NCBI RefSeq assembly: GCF_002795865.1
Contig: NZ_CP024920.1
Span: 1,833,001 to 1,897,000, forward strand
Reading direction: 5' to 3'
Length of the DNA: 64,000 nt
Source of the DNA: Qipengyuania seohaensis
Lineage (GTDB): Bacteria > Pseudomonadota > Alphaproteobacteria > Sphingomonadales > Sphingomonadaceae
In this document: positions 49,508-58,026 of the stretch, piece after piece
How positions within the stretch are numbered: position 1 is the stretch's first letter
How the letters are laid out: each line of letters opens with the position of its first letter
Program-made: the position numbers and the translations under genes
Notes under the pieces: generated by a model
What the model saw: the letters and a program-made list of their open reading frames with translations, nothing else
What the model was told of the DNA's origin: nothing
Database searches by the model: none

Positions 49508-49972
49508 TCAGGGACTTTAGCCCGCTGCCGGTTTGCAAAGCGTAAATCGGCCAGCGCTGCTTTTCACGCCGCAATGATGAACCCACTCGACCCAAACCCG
49601 CCAGTGCCTTCGGAAAACGCGGGAGGCCTTTCGGTTTTCCTACTTCGCCAAAACCTGCCTTATCCTTGCGGATGAGCACTCGGCAAAGCACTGCCCGTAA
49701 TCTCCCCACCTTCGCCGCGGGGGCGATTTGCCCGCGCCAAGTGTCAACTTCGCGCGAGAGCCCCAGAACCACGCGATCATGCGGGTTTTCGGCAGAGAAT
49801 GCCGGGTGACACGGTGTCGCCTATGTCAACTTCGCCCGTCGCCTCTGCGGAAGACGTCCCGGGTCGATACGATCCGGGGTCTCCTCTTTCGCAGGTGCTC
49901 GTGACGGGTGATCGGGAGGGCGCTCGATCCGGGGCAATCTGCCGCCGGTCGAACGCGGGGGGGGCGGAGCCC
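49508..49972. other. Gene-free stretch with repeat copy B
   Basis: About 465 bp without a convincing gene. It contains the second copy of the 54-bp repeat and two copies of the 12-mer tgtcaacttcgc (near 49741 and 49824). Open frames here are short and have no family features. A short G-run (eight G near 49956) is present. Confidence 0.6.
49626..49679. repeat. 54-bp direct repeat, copy B
   Basis: It begins gcctttcg and ends ggatgagcac; see copy A for the match. It lies about 119 bp upstream of the DUF2726 gene start on the minus strand, mirroring the place of copy A upstream of the methyltransferase gene. Confidence 0.85.
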
Positions 49973-50104
49973 TTAGCTGTTACGCATATTCTCCAGACCC
50001 GCAATCGCACCGGGCTTGGTGCTGGGGTTGGAGGCGTTGGTCTTGACCTTTTCCTTCTTGGGCTTGCGCGCTTCGCGGCTCTTCTTTTGTTGGCCTTTGG
50101 CCAT
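49973..50104 (-). CDS. Small basic protein of 43 aa
   Basis: It begins MAKGQQKKSRE and is Lys/Arg-rich to about residue 21, then more neutral, ending LENMRNS. A weak ribosome-binding site (GGAAAAG) precedes the ATG. Small basic peptides of this kind occur widely in sphingomonads, and some bind nucleic acid or ribosomes. Codon use matches the surroundings. The function is unknown. Confidence 0.6.
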   Translation of the reverse strand: MAKGQQKKSREARKPKKEKVKTNASNPSTKPGAIAGLENMRNS

Positions 50105-50200
50105 GGTCTTTTCCAATCGGGGCGGAATGCCCCGGGTCCACTATGGGCCGATTGCAGGGAATAGATAGCGAAACCGGCGGGCGCAGCTGTCTCGTCAGGC

Positions 50201-50674
50201 TCAGCCGCGCCCCAGCTTCACCAGCACCCGGTCCAGCGACTGCAGGAAGTTCGACCGGTCCGCCTTGCTGAATGGCGGCGGGCCGCCTCCGGCAGAACCG
50301 AGGGGGCCGTCCATCCCGGCGCGCAGGTCTTCCATGATGGCTCGGGTGGCGATGGCGCTGCCGATGCTGGCGGCGTCGAAGGGCTTGCCGTCGTGGCGCA
50401 GCACGGTGGCGCCCGTTTTCAGGCAGCGCTCGCCGAGCAGGATGTCGGCGGTGACGACCACGCTGCGCGGGGTGGCGTGGTCCGCGATCCAGTCGTCGGC
50501 GGCATCGAAGCCGTCGTCCACCACCACGCGCTTGACCCGGTCACTCACGGGCACGCGGAAGGGGCTGTTGCTCACCACGCGCACGTGCGCCTTGTGGCGC
50601 GCGGCCACGCGGTAGATTTCCTCTTTCACGGGGCAGGCATCGGCGTCGACGAGGATGGTGACAGGGGTCGGCAT
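50201..50674 (-). CDS. YaiI/YqxD-family (DUF188) protein
   Basis: Cytoplasmic protein of 157 aa with the family opening VDADACPVK near residue 9. VVVDDGFDAADDWI follows, then VVTADILLGERCL, and the C-terminal GPPPFSKADRSNF block. The fold is PIN-like, suggesting a nuclease, but activity has not been settled. Length is normal for the family. It stands alone. Confidence 0.92.
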   Translation of the reverse strand: MPTPVTILVDADACPVKEEIYRVAARHKAHVRVVSNSPFRVPVSDRVKRVVVDDGFDAADDWIADHATPRSVVVTADILLGERCLKTGATVLRHDGKPFDAASIGSAIATRAIMEDLRAGMDGPLGSAGGGPPPFSKADRSNFLQSLDRVLVKLGRG

Positions 50675-50754
50675 GGCGGCGTGCCTAGCGGGCCATCGGG
50701 CCGCGCACCAGCGCGCAGCTTGACGGGACGGGGGCGGAGGGGGAAACTCGTGCC

Positions 50755-51159
50755 ATGACCCAGACCGAAACCAACCGCGCGCTCATCACCAAGGCTTACG
50801 ACGGACTTGCGAAGGGTGACCCGACGCATTTCACCGCCCTGTTCGACGAGAATATCGAATGGCGTGTCATGGGATCGTCCGCCTGGTCGAAACATTTGAA
50901 GGGCCTGGAGGCGGTGGAGCGCGACCTCGTCGGCCCGCTCTTCGCGCGGATCGACGGGCCCTATCTCACCAAGGCCGAACTGATCCTAGCCGACGGCGAC
51001 CGCGTGGCCGTGATCGCCAGGGGGGATGCCGCCACGGTCGACGGAGGCCGCTACGACAACGACTATTGCTTCGTCTTTCGGATGGCAGGCGGCAAGATCG
51101 TCGAAGTGCGCGAGTATATGGACACGATCCTGGCGGACGCGGCGCTGGGTTCGGCGTAA
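50755..51159 (+). CDS. NTF2-like/SnoaL-like family protein
   Basis: Protein of 134 aa with the cone-shaped NTF2-like fold pattern: an N-terminal helix TNRALITKAYDGLAKGD, the conserved IEWRVMG strand, and the C-terminal block KIVEVREYMDT. The family includes ketosteroid isomerase-like and dehydratase-like enzymes as well as non-catalytic binders. The specific role is unknown. Confidence 0.85.
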   Translation: MTQTETNRALITKAYDGLAKGDPTHFTALFDENIEWRVMGSSAWSKHLKGLEAVERDLVGPLFARIDGPYLTKAELILADGDRVAVIARGDAATVDGGRYDNDYCFVFRMAGGKIVEVREYMDTILADAALGSA

Positions 51160-51246
51160 GCGCGGCTTTCGTTTACAACTGTAGACATGGCGGATGGGAG
51201 CCGTTACCCCGTGGGCAGATTCGATTGCTTGCGAGGGGTTTGAGAA

Positions 51247-52746
51247 GTGCCGAAAACAATATTGGCCAGCGCGTTGCTGGCACACGCAGCGCTCGCGGTC
51301 GCACTTCCCGATGCGGCATCGGCCCGGCCGGCAACTGGCGCTGCTACCCGCTCGGTCGAAGCGGGCGGGGCCCATGACGAGAAGATCGCGGCGATAGAGC
51401 AGGGCCTGCGTCCCGCACTCGGAGCGAAGGGCGAGCCGGGGCCGGTCTGGACGCTTGCGGAAAGGATGGCGCACCACCGCGTGCCCGCAATCAGCATAGC
51501 GGTGGCGATCGACGGCGAACTGGCCTGGGCGAGGGCTTACGGGGTGGCGCAAGCGGGGGGCAGCGAGGCGGTCGACACCGACACGCTGTTCCAAGCCGCT
51601 TCCCTCTCGAAACCGGTCGCTGCGCTCGCGGCGCTGACGCTGGTCGACGAGGGCAGGGTCGATCTCGATGCGCCTGTGAACGACTACCTCTCCTCCTGGA
51701 AAATTCCGCAGAACGCCTTCACCGCGCAGCGTCCCGTCACCTTGCGCCATCTGCTGTCGCATCGCGCAGGGACGACCGTTCACGGGTTCAGGGGCTACGA
51801 TATTGCCGAGGTCTATCCGTCGAGCGAACAGGTCCTCACCGGCGAGGCGCCTGCCAACACCCAGCCCATCGTGGTCGACAAGGTCCCGGGGGAGGGCCGC
51901 CGCTATTCGGGTGGCGGGTACCAGATCGTGCAGCTCCTGATCGAGGATGTCGCGACTACCCCTTTTGCGGATTACGTAACATCCCACGTCCTTGAACCCG
52001 CCGGATTGTTGCTCAGCAATTACGCTTACCTCCAGCGTGGCAGCAATTTGGCGCTGGGCCACAGGGGCAAGGCATCACAGGCAATGGCGGGGCACGGCTA
52101 TTACGCCTATCCCGAAATGGCGGCGGCCGGGCTGTGGACGACACCGAGCGAGTTGGTGCTGCTCGGCAGCAAAGTGGCCGATGCGCGCAACAATTCCGCA
52201 GGGCTTGTCTCCAGCAAGTTGGCCAAGCAGCTGGTCCCGGACAGCGCGGATGATGCGGGCCTCGGCTTCGGGCTCAACGCACCCGGCGACGGGATCGTCT
52301 TCGTCCACAACGGGCATAATCCCGGATACAGCGCCCGCTGGTTCAACTATGCCGATGGCAGGGCGAGCGTGGCGATCCTCACCAACTCCGATACCGGAGG
52401 AGACCTGATCCGGGAGGTGGCGAGCGCGATCGGCCACGTCTACGGCTGGAAACAGGATGCGTTCGAGGAACGGGAAACGGTCGCCCTGCCGGCAAAGTGG
52501 CAAGACGCGGTTTCGGGTGGATATGCCTTCAATCAAGAAGCGGCTTCCCCGATCGTCGAGATCGAGGTCGATGACGGCAAGCTGTGGATCGAGGGCGAGA
52601 TCGCCGAGCGTTCACCCTTCTATGCCACCTCGCGAACCGAGTTCTTCATCCCGTCGGGCTTGAACTTCACTATCGAGCTCGGTCCCGATGGAGATGTCGA
52701 GGCCCTCGATATCGAAGGCGAGATACGATTGGTGAAATTGGGCTGA
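51247..52746 (+). CDS. Exported serine hydrolase, class C beta-lactamase family
   Basis: Protein of 499 aa starting at GTG with a signal peptide (about 1-26, ending AASA). The SxxK motif is S119-L-S-K122, a Tyr motif is found in YSGGGYQ near residue 220, and a late HNGHNPG replaces the KTG box. This pattern is typical of esterases, DD-peptidases or peptide hydrolases of the family rather than true beta-lactamases. A C-terminal beta-rich domain of about 90 residues follows. It is periplasmic. Confidence 0.88.
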   Translation: MPKTILASALLAHAALAVALPDAASARPATGAATRSVEAGGAHDEKIAAIEQGLRPALGAKGEPGPVWTLAERMAHHRVPAISIAVAIDGELAWARAYGVAQAGGSEAVDTDTLFQAASLSKPVAALAALTLVDEGRVDLDAPVNDYLSSWKIPQNAFTAQRPVTLRHLLSHRAGTTVHGFRGYDIAEVYPSSEQVLTGEAPANTQPIVVDKVPGEGRRYSGGGYQIVQLLIEDVATTPFADYVTSHVLEPAGLLLSNYAYLQRGSNLALGHRGKASQAMAGHGYYAYPEMAAAGLWTTPSELVLLGSKVADARNNSAGLVSSKLAKQLVPDSADDAGLGFGLNAPGDGIVFVHNGHNPGYSARWFNYADGRASVAILTNSDTGGDLIREVASAIGHVYGWKQDAFEERETVALPAKWQDAVSGGYAFNQEAASPIVEIEVDDGKLWIEGEIAERSPFYATSRTEFFIPSGLNFTIELGPDGDVEALDIEGEIRLVKLG

Positions 52747-52749
52747 TCC

Positions 52750-53319
52750 CTAGGGCAGATTTGCCGGTTGCTCGGTCTTGCGGACCAGGCTCCAGTCGTA
52801 GCCCAGCTCTTTCACCCGCCGTTCCAGCAGGACGCGCGTATCCGCATCTGGCTGCGCCTTGCGAGTGAGCATCCAGAGATAGCGCCCGCTCGGCTCGCCT
52901 ACGATGGACCAGGGGTAGAGGCCGTCCGCGCCTTGTTCGCCGCGGTCGAGCACCCAGTAATCGCCATAGAAGGGGCCGAAGAAGCTGACCTTGAGTTTCG
53001 CGCCCGCGCTGTCCTCGACGATCTTGGCCTTGCCGGTCGACTGGTCGAATTCGCCGTCGAGGCTGTCCTTGTAGCAGGAATTGACGACCTTGATCTTGCC
53101 GTCGTCGCGCAGCGAATATTCCGCCGTCACGCCTTCGCAGCCTTCCTGGAACGGCGCTTCGTACCGTGCGTACTCGTACCACTTGCCCAGATAGGCCTGC
53201 GTTTCCACCGGCTTGGCCGGTTGCGGGACACTGGCATTGCCGACCGGGCCGGGCGTGCCGACACAGGCGGCGGCAAGAGCGAGTACAGGGGCGAGGATGA
53301 GGGCGCGAAAGGTGTTCAT
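52750..53319 (-). CDS. Lipocalin family lipoprotein (Blc-like)
   Basis: Protein of 189 aa with a lipobox LAAAC (C19) and an eight-stranded lipocalin domain. The first structural motif is GKWYEYARYE; NSCYKD and WVLDRGE blocks follow. Bacterial lipocalins bind lysophospholipids or other lipids at the outer membrane, often under stress. An in-frame extension of 16 residues upstream is not signal-peptide-like, so ATG 53319 is used. It is convergent with the serine hydrolase. Confidence 0.92.
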   Translation of the reverse strand: MNTFRALILAPVLALAAACVGTPGPVGNASVPQPAKPVETQAYLGKWYEYARYEAPFQEGCEGVTAEYSLRDDGKIKVVNSCYKDSLDGEFDQSTGKAKIVEDSAGAKLKVSFFGPFYGDYWVLDRGEQGADGLYPWSIVGEPSGRYLWMLTRKAQPDADTRVLLERRVKELGYDWSLVRKTEQPANLP

Positions 53320-53375
53320 GTCAGCCAAACCGCGACCAAGCTGGTCAGGTTCCCCGATTGCCGCCATAGGGGCGC

Positions 53376-53531
53376 ATGGCCGACCTATATCTCAAGAACC
53401 TCGAATCAGAACGCCGCCAGCTGTGGGCGAAGTGCCGCCTGCACGGACTTGCGAAGGACACTCCCGAACGTCAGCGGATCGCCGCCATCGACGAGGCGAT
53501 TGCGGCCCACAAGGCGAAGCAGAAGGGCTGA
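53376..53531 (+). CDS. Small hypothetical protein of 51 aa
   Basis: It begins MADLYLKNLE and is highly charged and helical (LESERRQLWAK, then ERQRIAAIDEAIAAHKAK). It looks like a short coiled-coil or two-helix peptide. It is divergent from the lipocalin gene with 56 bp between starts. Composition and codon use match real genes nearby. The function is unknown. Confidence 0.6.
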   Translation: MADLYLKNLESERRQLWAKCRLHGLAKDTPERQRIAAIDEAIAAHKAKQKG

Positions 53532-53564
53532 CGCTCGCCGGGATACGCGGCGGGCATTGGCGGA

Positions 53565-53984
53565 TCAGGGCGTCAGTTCGCCCTGTTCACGACCCTCCCA
53601 CCAGGCGATGCGTTTCGGGCTGACTTCAATCAGGACGAGGCCGTCCGTATCGAGGCCGTTCTCGAACCACTTTTCCAGGTCCTTGACCCAGTGCTTTTCC
53701 AGCGTGGTGCGATCGCGGTGGAGTTTGCCTGTGCCTTGCACCGCGCAATAGAATTCGCCGCTGGTGTAGGTGGCGCCGCATTGGCCGGAGCTTTTCAGAT
53801 CATCGTCGATCCGGCCGTCATCGGTCGCGAAGTGGTAGGTGGTGCCGTCGCTTTCGCTCACGTCCTGGTTGTTCGACATGGGACGCGCGGCAATCGCACT
53901 TTCCTTGCCGGTCTTGGTGACGAGCATGGCGACATCGATTGATTTGAGCTTTTCGGCGATCTGGGCAAGCGAACGGTCGGGCAT
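53565..53984 (-). CDS. Pyridoxamine 5'-phosphate oxidase-like (general stress protein 26 type)
   Basis: Protein of 139 aa with the split-barrel FMN-binding fold. AMLVTKTGKE, RPMSN, the GEFYCAVQGTG strand and an aromatic end AWWEGRE match stress-related PNPOx-like proteins. These bind flavin or haem-like cofactors and have unclear roles. The ATG at 53984 has GGAG six bases upstream; an earlier in-frame TTG lacks one. Confidence 0.85.
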   Translation of the reverse strand: MPDRSLAQIAEKLKSIDVAMLVTKTGKESAIAARPMSNNQDVSESDGTTYHFATDDGRIDDDLKSSGQCGATYTSGEFYCAVQGTGKLHRDRTTLEKHWVKDLEKWFENGLDTDGLVLIEVSPKRIAWWEGREQGELTP

Positions 53985-54321
53985 GGGCGTCTCCAAGTGA
54001 GTGAGGGTGGTGCGAAGACAACGGGCTGGGCGTCCATCGGTGCCCGGCGACGCGCGCGTAAGTCTTTCCTACGAAGGCGGAATCTGCCTCTTTGTCCGGC
54101 TATGCGCATGCCCCCGAACCCCCTCTCGAATCGGTGCTCGAGGTCTTGGCGCGTCTCCGGAGGTTTTTCTTCCGGGACAGTGTTCCATCCGTTCCACTCT
54201 GTCGGGACCCGCCTCGGGGAAAGCCTATTGGCGCACCGGTTGCGATTGTGCTGGAAAGCGCTGTGCCAACCCCCATATCGAGAAGTGGGACGGGTAAGAG
54301 AGAACACAAAGGAGCATACCC
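53985..54321. other. Intergenic stretch upstream of the HPF-like gene
   Basis: About 337 bp between divergent genes with no convincing ORF. It should hold promoters for both neighbours, but I cannot assign them with confidence. Two GGAAC-like words (minus strand, near 54180-54195) lack a matching -10 at the right distance. Confidence 0.5.
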
Positions 54322-54666
54322 ATGCAGGTCCAGTTCAATTCCGACAGTTCGGTAATGGGCACGGAAAACGTCGCAGAACGCATCGAGGCCAGCGTGCGGG
54401 ACAAGCTGGCACGATTCGCGGACCGGCTGACCCGGGTGGAAATCCACGTGCGCGACGAAAACGGTCCAAAGCACGGGGCTGACGACAAGGCTTGCATGAT
54501 CGAAGCGCGGCCGCGCGGTGGCAAGCCCATCGGTGTAACCGAGCACGCGGCGAAGGTAGACGATGCGGCCAGCAAGGCTGCGCGAACGCTCGTCCAGCGG
54601 CTCGAACGGCAGTTCGGCAAGGCGGAGCGTCACAGTCACGATGCGCGTCCCGACAAGGTCTTGTAA
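54322..54666 (+). CDS. Ribosome hibernation factor HPF/RaiA-like protein
   Basis: Short HPF/YfiA-family protein of 114 aa with the beta-alpha-beta-beta-beta-alpha pattern: FNSDSSVMG, a long helix to about residue 38, TRVEIHVRDENGP, and a C-terminal helix ending EAARTLVQR-like. Members bind the 30S decoding site and protect idle ribosomes. This short form would act like RaiA rather than a dimerising long HPF. Confidence 0.85.
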   Translation: MQVQFNSDSSVMGTENVAERIEASVRDKLARFADRLTRVEIHVRDENGPKHGADDKACMIEARPRGGKPIGVTEHAAKVDDAASKAARTLVQRLERQFGKAERHSHDARPDKVL

Positions 54667-54876
54667 TAAAATTAGGCGTTTCGGCGAGGGCGTGGTAGTG
54701 CGCCCTCGCTGACGTCGAAATTTGCGACGGACTTCGGATTTTGACGACCGCCGCCTGCCCTTCCCGAAGGGCCCCGGCGTAAACCAGACTACGTTTTCCT
54801 TTCATCGGACGATTTGACGCACGACCCATGCGGCACGCTGCTGCGCGGGCAATTACGTTCTTGAAAGGAACACCAC

Positions 54877-55089
54877 ATGGCCAAGACTGGCACCGTAAAA
54901 TTCTTCAATGCCGACAAAGGCTATGGTTTCATCCAGCCCGACGACGGCTCGCCCGACAGCTTCGTGCACATCACGGCCGTTCAGGCTGCCGGCATGCAGA
55001 GCCTCGACAAGGACCAGCGTCTTAACTTCGACGTTGAGCAGGGCCGCAACGGCAAAGAAAGCGCCGTGAACCTGTCGTCGGCTGACTAA
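54877..55089 (+). CDS. Cold-shock-domain protein (CspA family)
   Basis: Single cold-shock domain of 70 aa that binds single-stranded nucleic acid as an RNA chaperone. RNP1 appears as KGYGFI and RNP2 as FVHI. A ribosome-binding site (AAAGGAA) precedes the ATG. The 210-bp space upstream could hold a structured leader, as in many csp genes, but I see no firm element. Confidence 0.95.
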   Translation: MAKTGTVKFFNADKGYGFIQPDDGSPDSFVHITAVQAAGMQSLDKDQRLNFDVEQGRNGKESAVNLSSAD

Positions 55090-55171
55090 GCCAGCAAACA
55101 TTTCGCGCGTCGCGGGTGTCTTCGGACCCCGCGGCGCGCGATTTACTCGCACCTTTTGACGGAGCCACGGG

Positions 55172-55381
55172 ATGAGCCAGACTTACGAATTCTATGCCGC
55201 GCGAGCCAGCGAAGCTGCAGCAGAGGCTAAAAAGGCTACACTCGACAATGTCCGCGAGCGGGCACTGCGCTCCGAAGCAACATGGCTGGGATTGGCCAAA
55301 CAAGCGCGTGCCGTGGCCAAGCGCCGCGAGAAAATCGAATCCGAAAAGGCCGCCGAACGCGAAGCGGCCGCTGCTTCGTAG
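55172..55381 (+). CDS. Small helical protein of 69 aa downstream of csp
   Basis: Almost wholly alpha-helical and Ala/Glu/Lys/Arg-rich (EFYAARASEAAAEAKKATL, then KRREKIESEKAA), possibly a coiled coil. A DGAGCC-type ribosome-binding site (GGAGCC) lies before the ATG. It is 82 bp after the cold-shock gene on the same strand and may be co-transcribed. No known function. Confidence 0.65.
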   Translation: MSQTYEFYAARASEAAAEAKKATLDNVRERALRSEATWLGLAKQARAVAKRREKIESEKAAEREAAAAS

Positions 55382-55770
55382 CACCCTGACCGACCTCTGA
55401 TCTCGAGGCACGGTCACAAAGGATTCGCATCTCCTTTGCGATAGCGGACAGTGGCCTGCCTCTGCGACGAGAATTGCGTACCGCTCTGGAATTGCGATTT
55501 CTCTGCGTACATCGCCCAATCGATCGCAATCCCCCAGCCTGCTTTTTCGGGACTGTTCTGAAGCCGTAGGGCTCGAACTCCAACTGCACCCCGATCACTG
55601 ACAGTCGGTCGTTACGACGGAGCCGGCAACACTCCGCCGCTGGAGCGGCCCGGACTGCCATATTCCCGACAAATTCGGAACGTTTGCCCTCTCTCTATCG
55701 TTGTGTTTGCGAAGCGCCAGTCGGGTGGGCCGGCTGTATTTGCGCTGCAAAACATTCAAAGGGTACACAA
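55382..55770. other. Intergenic stretch upstream of the fasciclin gene
   Basis: About 389 bp with no convincing gene. Its only element that I can support is the GGAAC-N17-CGTT promoter-like sequence at 55677-55702. Open frames in it are short and lack family features. Confidence 0.5.
55677..55702 (+). promoter_or_regulatory. EcfG-type general-stress promoter candidate
   Basis: GGAAC at 55677-55681 is followed after 17 nt by CGTT at 55699-55702, the pattern of alphaproteobacterial general stress sigma EcfG. The -10 is about 70 bp upstream of the fasciclin ATG. The regulator itself is not in the window. Confidence 0.5.
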
Positions 55771-56349
55771 ATGAAAAAGCTGACAATTGCACTCGCATCT
55801 GCCGCATCGCTCGCGATCGCCGCGTGCGCCGAAGAACCGGCCGAAAATGCCGGTTATGACGACAACGCCGCCGCCGACCAGATGACCAACGACGACATGG
55901 CCCCGGGCTCGATCGTCGAAGTCGCACAGGGTGACGAGACCTTTTCGACCCTCGTGAGCGCCGTAACGGCTGCTAACCTCGGCGAAACGCTTTCGGGCGA
56001 AGGTCCGTTCACGGTATTCGCGCCGACGAATGACGCGTTTGCCAAGATCCCGGAAGCGACGCTCACCGAACTCACCACCAATGACACCGAAACGCTTGGT
56101 AACATCCTGACGTACCACGTCGTCGAAGGTAACGTCGATGCTGCTACGCTGACGCAGGCAATCACCGATGCGGGCGAAGGCGGTTACACGATCAACACCG
56201 TTAATGGCGGCACGCTCACTGCGAATGTCGTCGATGGCAACGTCGTGCTTACAGATGCCGCAGGCGGCACCTCGACCGTGACCGCGACCGACGTCGCAGC
56301 GTCGAATGGCGTGATCCACGTCATCGATACGGTCCTGATACCCCAGTAA
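55771..56349 (+). CDS. Fasciclin (FAS1) domain lipoprotein
   Basis: Protein of 192 aa with a lipobox LAIAAC (C19), a short acidic linker, and one FAS1 domain (about 55-190). FAS1 hallmarks are FAPTNDAF and the H-box-like LTYHVVEG, and the end reads GVIHVIDTVL. FAS1 proteins act in adhesion or envelope protein interactions. An EcfG-like promoter upstream suggests stress induction. A strong terminator follows. Confidence 0.93.
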   Translation: MKKLTIALASAASLAIAACAEEPAENAGYDDNAAADQMTNDDMAPGSIVEVAQGDETFSTLVSAVTAANLGETLSGEGPFTVFAPTNDAFAKIPEATLTELTTNDTETLGNILTYHVVEGNVDAATLTQAITDAGEGGYTINTVNGGTLTANVVDGNVVLTDAAGGTSTVTATDVAASNGVIHVIDTVLIPQ

Positions 56350-56372
56350 TCGGATAGCATCTGATTTAAAAG

Positions 56373-56404
56373 AAAGGCGGCCCTTCGCGGGGCCGCCTTT
56401 TTTT
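56373..56404 (+). terminator. Rho-independent terminator after the fasciclin gene
   Basis: A 10-bp stem (aaggcggccc near 56374-56383 with gggccgcctt at 56390-56399) is followed by a run of T. It lies between convergent genes and may act in both directions, since the minus-strand side also has a T-rich flank. Confidence 0.9.
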
Positions 56405-56427
56405 GTGTTCTCAGTTGGGTCGAGCGC

Positions 56428-56985
56428 TCAGCGCCGGCTGTTCTCCAGCGCGGCGGCAACGTCGATCGATTTCGCGTTTCCGACGCGTATTTCGACGGTA
56501 TCGGCGGGAGCCGTAGCGACCGCTTCTGCAGGCGTCTGTTGAACCCGCGCGGCATCCGCCTGTTGCGGATCGGGATACCGGGAGTTCATCGATTGGGCCT
56601 GGTCAGCGCGTTGAGCATAAGCGTCAGCATAGGCAAGACGCTCTACTTCAGCCTCGTCATAGTAATTCCCCGCGTATTCGGCAGGCCGAAGCTCGGCTTC
56701 CCTGGCCCGCATCATCGAGCGGGCATGGGCGGTATCGCGATAACGGCCATGCAGCGCGAGCTCCGCCACGGGGACGGTGCCTTCTTGTGTCTTGAGCGGA
56801 TAATGATTGGGTGGACGCTCGGAGGACGATCGCGGTGAGCTTGGCACAAAGGCTACCTGCGCTTGCGGCAAGGTCTCCTGCGATGAACGGGGCAACACCG
56901 GACTGTCACCGATCGCCGCGCCGCTGACCGCGCCGCCAATGGCCACTACCGCTACGGCGGCGAGGAGTTGGGGTGTGATCTTCAT
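56428..56985 (-). CDS. Exported or anchored hypothetical protein
   Basis: Protein of 185 aa. The amino end MKITPQLLAAVAVVAIGG is a signal peptide or anchor helix; the rest is low in hydrophobics and rich in Ala, Pro, Gln, Ser and Arg. A Tyr/Glu-rich stretch (AEYAGNYYDEAEVERLAYADAY) lies near 102-123. No domain is recognised and much may be disordered. It is probably periplasmic. Confidence 0.65.
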   Translation of the reverse strand: MKITPQLLAAVAVVAIGGAVSGAAIGDSPVLPRSSQETLPQAQVAFVPSSPRSSSERPPNHYPLKTQEGTVPVAELALHGRYRDTAHARSMMRAREAELRPAEYAGNYYDEAEVERLAYADAYAQRADQAQSMNSRYPDPQQADAARVQQTPAEAVATAPADTVEIRVGNAKSIDVAAALENSRR

Positions 56986-57102
56986 GCAAATACAACATGG
57001 TTCGCCCCGTGAGAGTTCCCGATAGAACGAATAGGCAAGGCCGGTAGCGCCGTGCGGTGCTCTTCGCTAACATCTGCCCCGACAATGCGGGGGAGATGGG
57101 AA

Positions 57103-58026
57103 ATGGTGAGTGTGCGTGCGCGGATGTTCGAATTTGTCCTGCCGCTGCTCGGGATAAAACGCTTCTTCTCCCAGCCCGACCGGATGGACCAGAGAATTGC
57201 GAAGATGCGCCGGGCAAAGTCGCCGCGCCCGGGAAAGAGCGCGCATCGCGAATTCGCCATTAGAGAGGATAGCAGCAGGGGATACTCGCTCGTGACGCTG
57301 GAGCCGCTCGAAAGAGGCGATGTGTCCGGTATCCACCTGCTGTATTTCCATGGCGGCGGCTATGTGATGGACATTGCTGCCTTGCACTGGGAAGCGATCG
57401 TCGAGCTTTGTCGGCAGGCAGGGATGTCGGCCAGTGTCCCGATCTATCCCCTAGCTCCGGAAGTGACTGTCCAAACCACGCTACCGGCCATGCGCGCCCT
57501 TTACGACGAACTTGCGCAGCAGCATGGCGCGGAGAATATCGCTATCGCTGGTGACAGCGCCGGCGGCGGGATGGCGCTCGCTCTCGCGCAGGATCTGGCC
57601 AGGGACGGCATTGCCATGCCCGGCAGCCTCACCTTGTTCTCGCCCTGGGTCGATGCCAGTGCGTCGGGCGAGGGAATGTCTGATATCGACCCCTACGACA
57701 AGATGCTGTCGCCACAAGGGTTGGAGGCTTGCGGGCTTCGGTATGCCGGAGGGCTAGAGCTGCAGGATACGCGATTGAGCCCCCTGTTCGGTGATCTCGC
57801 CAACCTGCCGCCAACGTCGGTTTTCGTGGGGACCCGCGACATACTGCTTGTCGATGCGCGCCGGCTCCGCGAGAGGATGGGGGCAGCCGGGAGCCCACCT
57901 GAACTCTATCGCGAAGCAGACCGCATGCAGCACGTGTGGATGATATTGCCGATACCGGAAGGGAAGGCGGCGCTTCGAGACGCAGCCACCTTTATCAAGA
58001 GCGCCCATGCAGGAACCGCGACATGA
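57103..58026 (+). CDS. Alpha/beta hydrolase, hormone-sensitive-lipase family
   Basis: Esterase of 307 aa. The oxyanion motif HGGG is at 83-86, the nucleophile GDSAGG has S152, a catalytic Asp lies in GTRDILLVDA, and the His is in MQHVW. The N-terminal cap is basic. It acts on short-chain esters, and the natural substrate is unknown. The ATG at 57103 has GGGAGATGGG just upstream. Its stop overlaps the next gene (ATGA). Confidence 0.9.
   Translation: MVSVRARMFEFVLPLLGIKRFFSQPDRMDQRIAKMRRAKSPRPGKSAHREFAIREDSSRGYSLVTLEPLERGDVSGIHLLYFHGGGYVMDIAALHWEAIVELCRQAGMSASVPIYPLAPEVTVQTTLPAMRALYDELAQQHGAENIAIAGDSAGGGMALALAQDLARDGIAMPGSLTLFSPWVDASASGEGMSDIDPYDKMLSPQGLEACGLRYAGGLELQDTRLSPLFGDLANLPPTSVFVGTRDILLVDARRLRERMGAAGSPPELYREADRMQHVWMILPIPEGKAALRDAATFIKSAHAGTAT

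Noticed and set aside
54175-54200. EcfG-like promoter on the minus strand before the PNPOx-like gene
   Set aside because: GGAAC words are present, but no CGTT-type -10 occurs at 16-17 nt.
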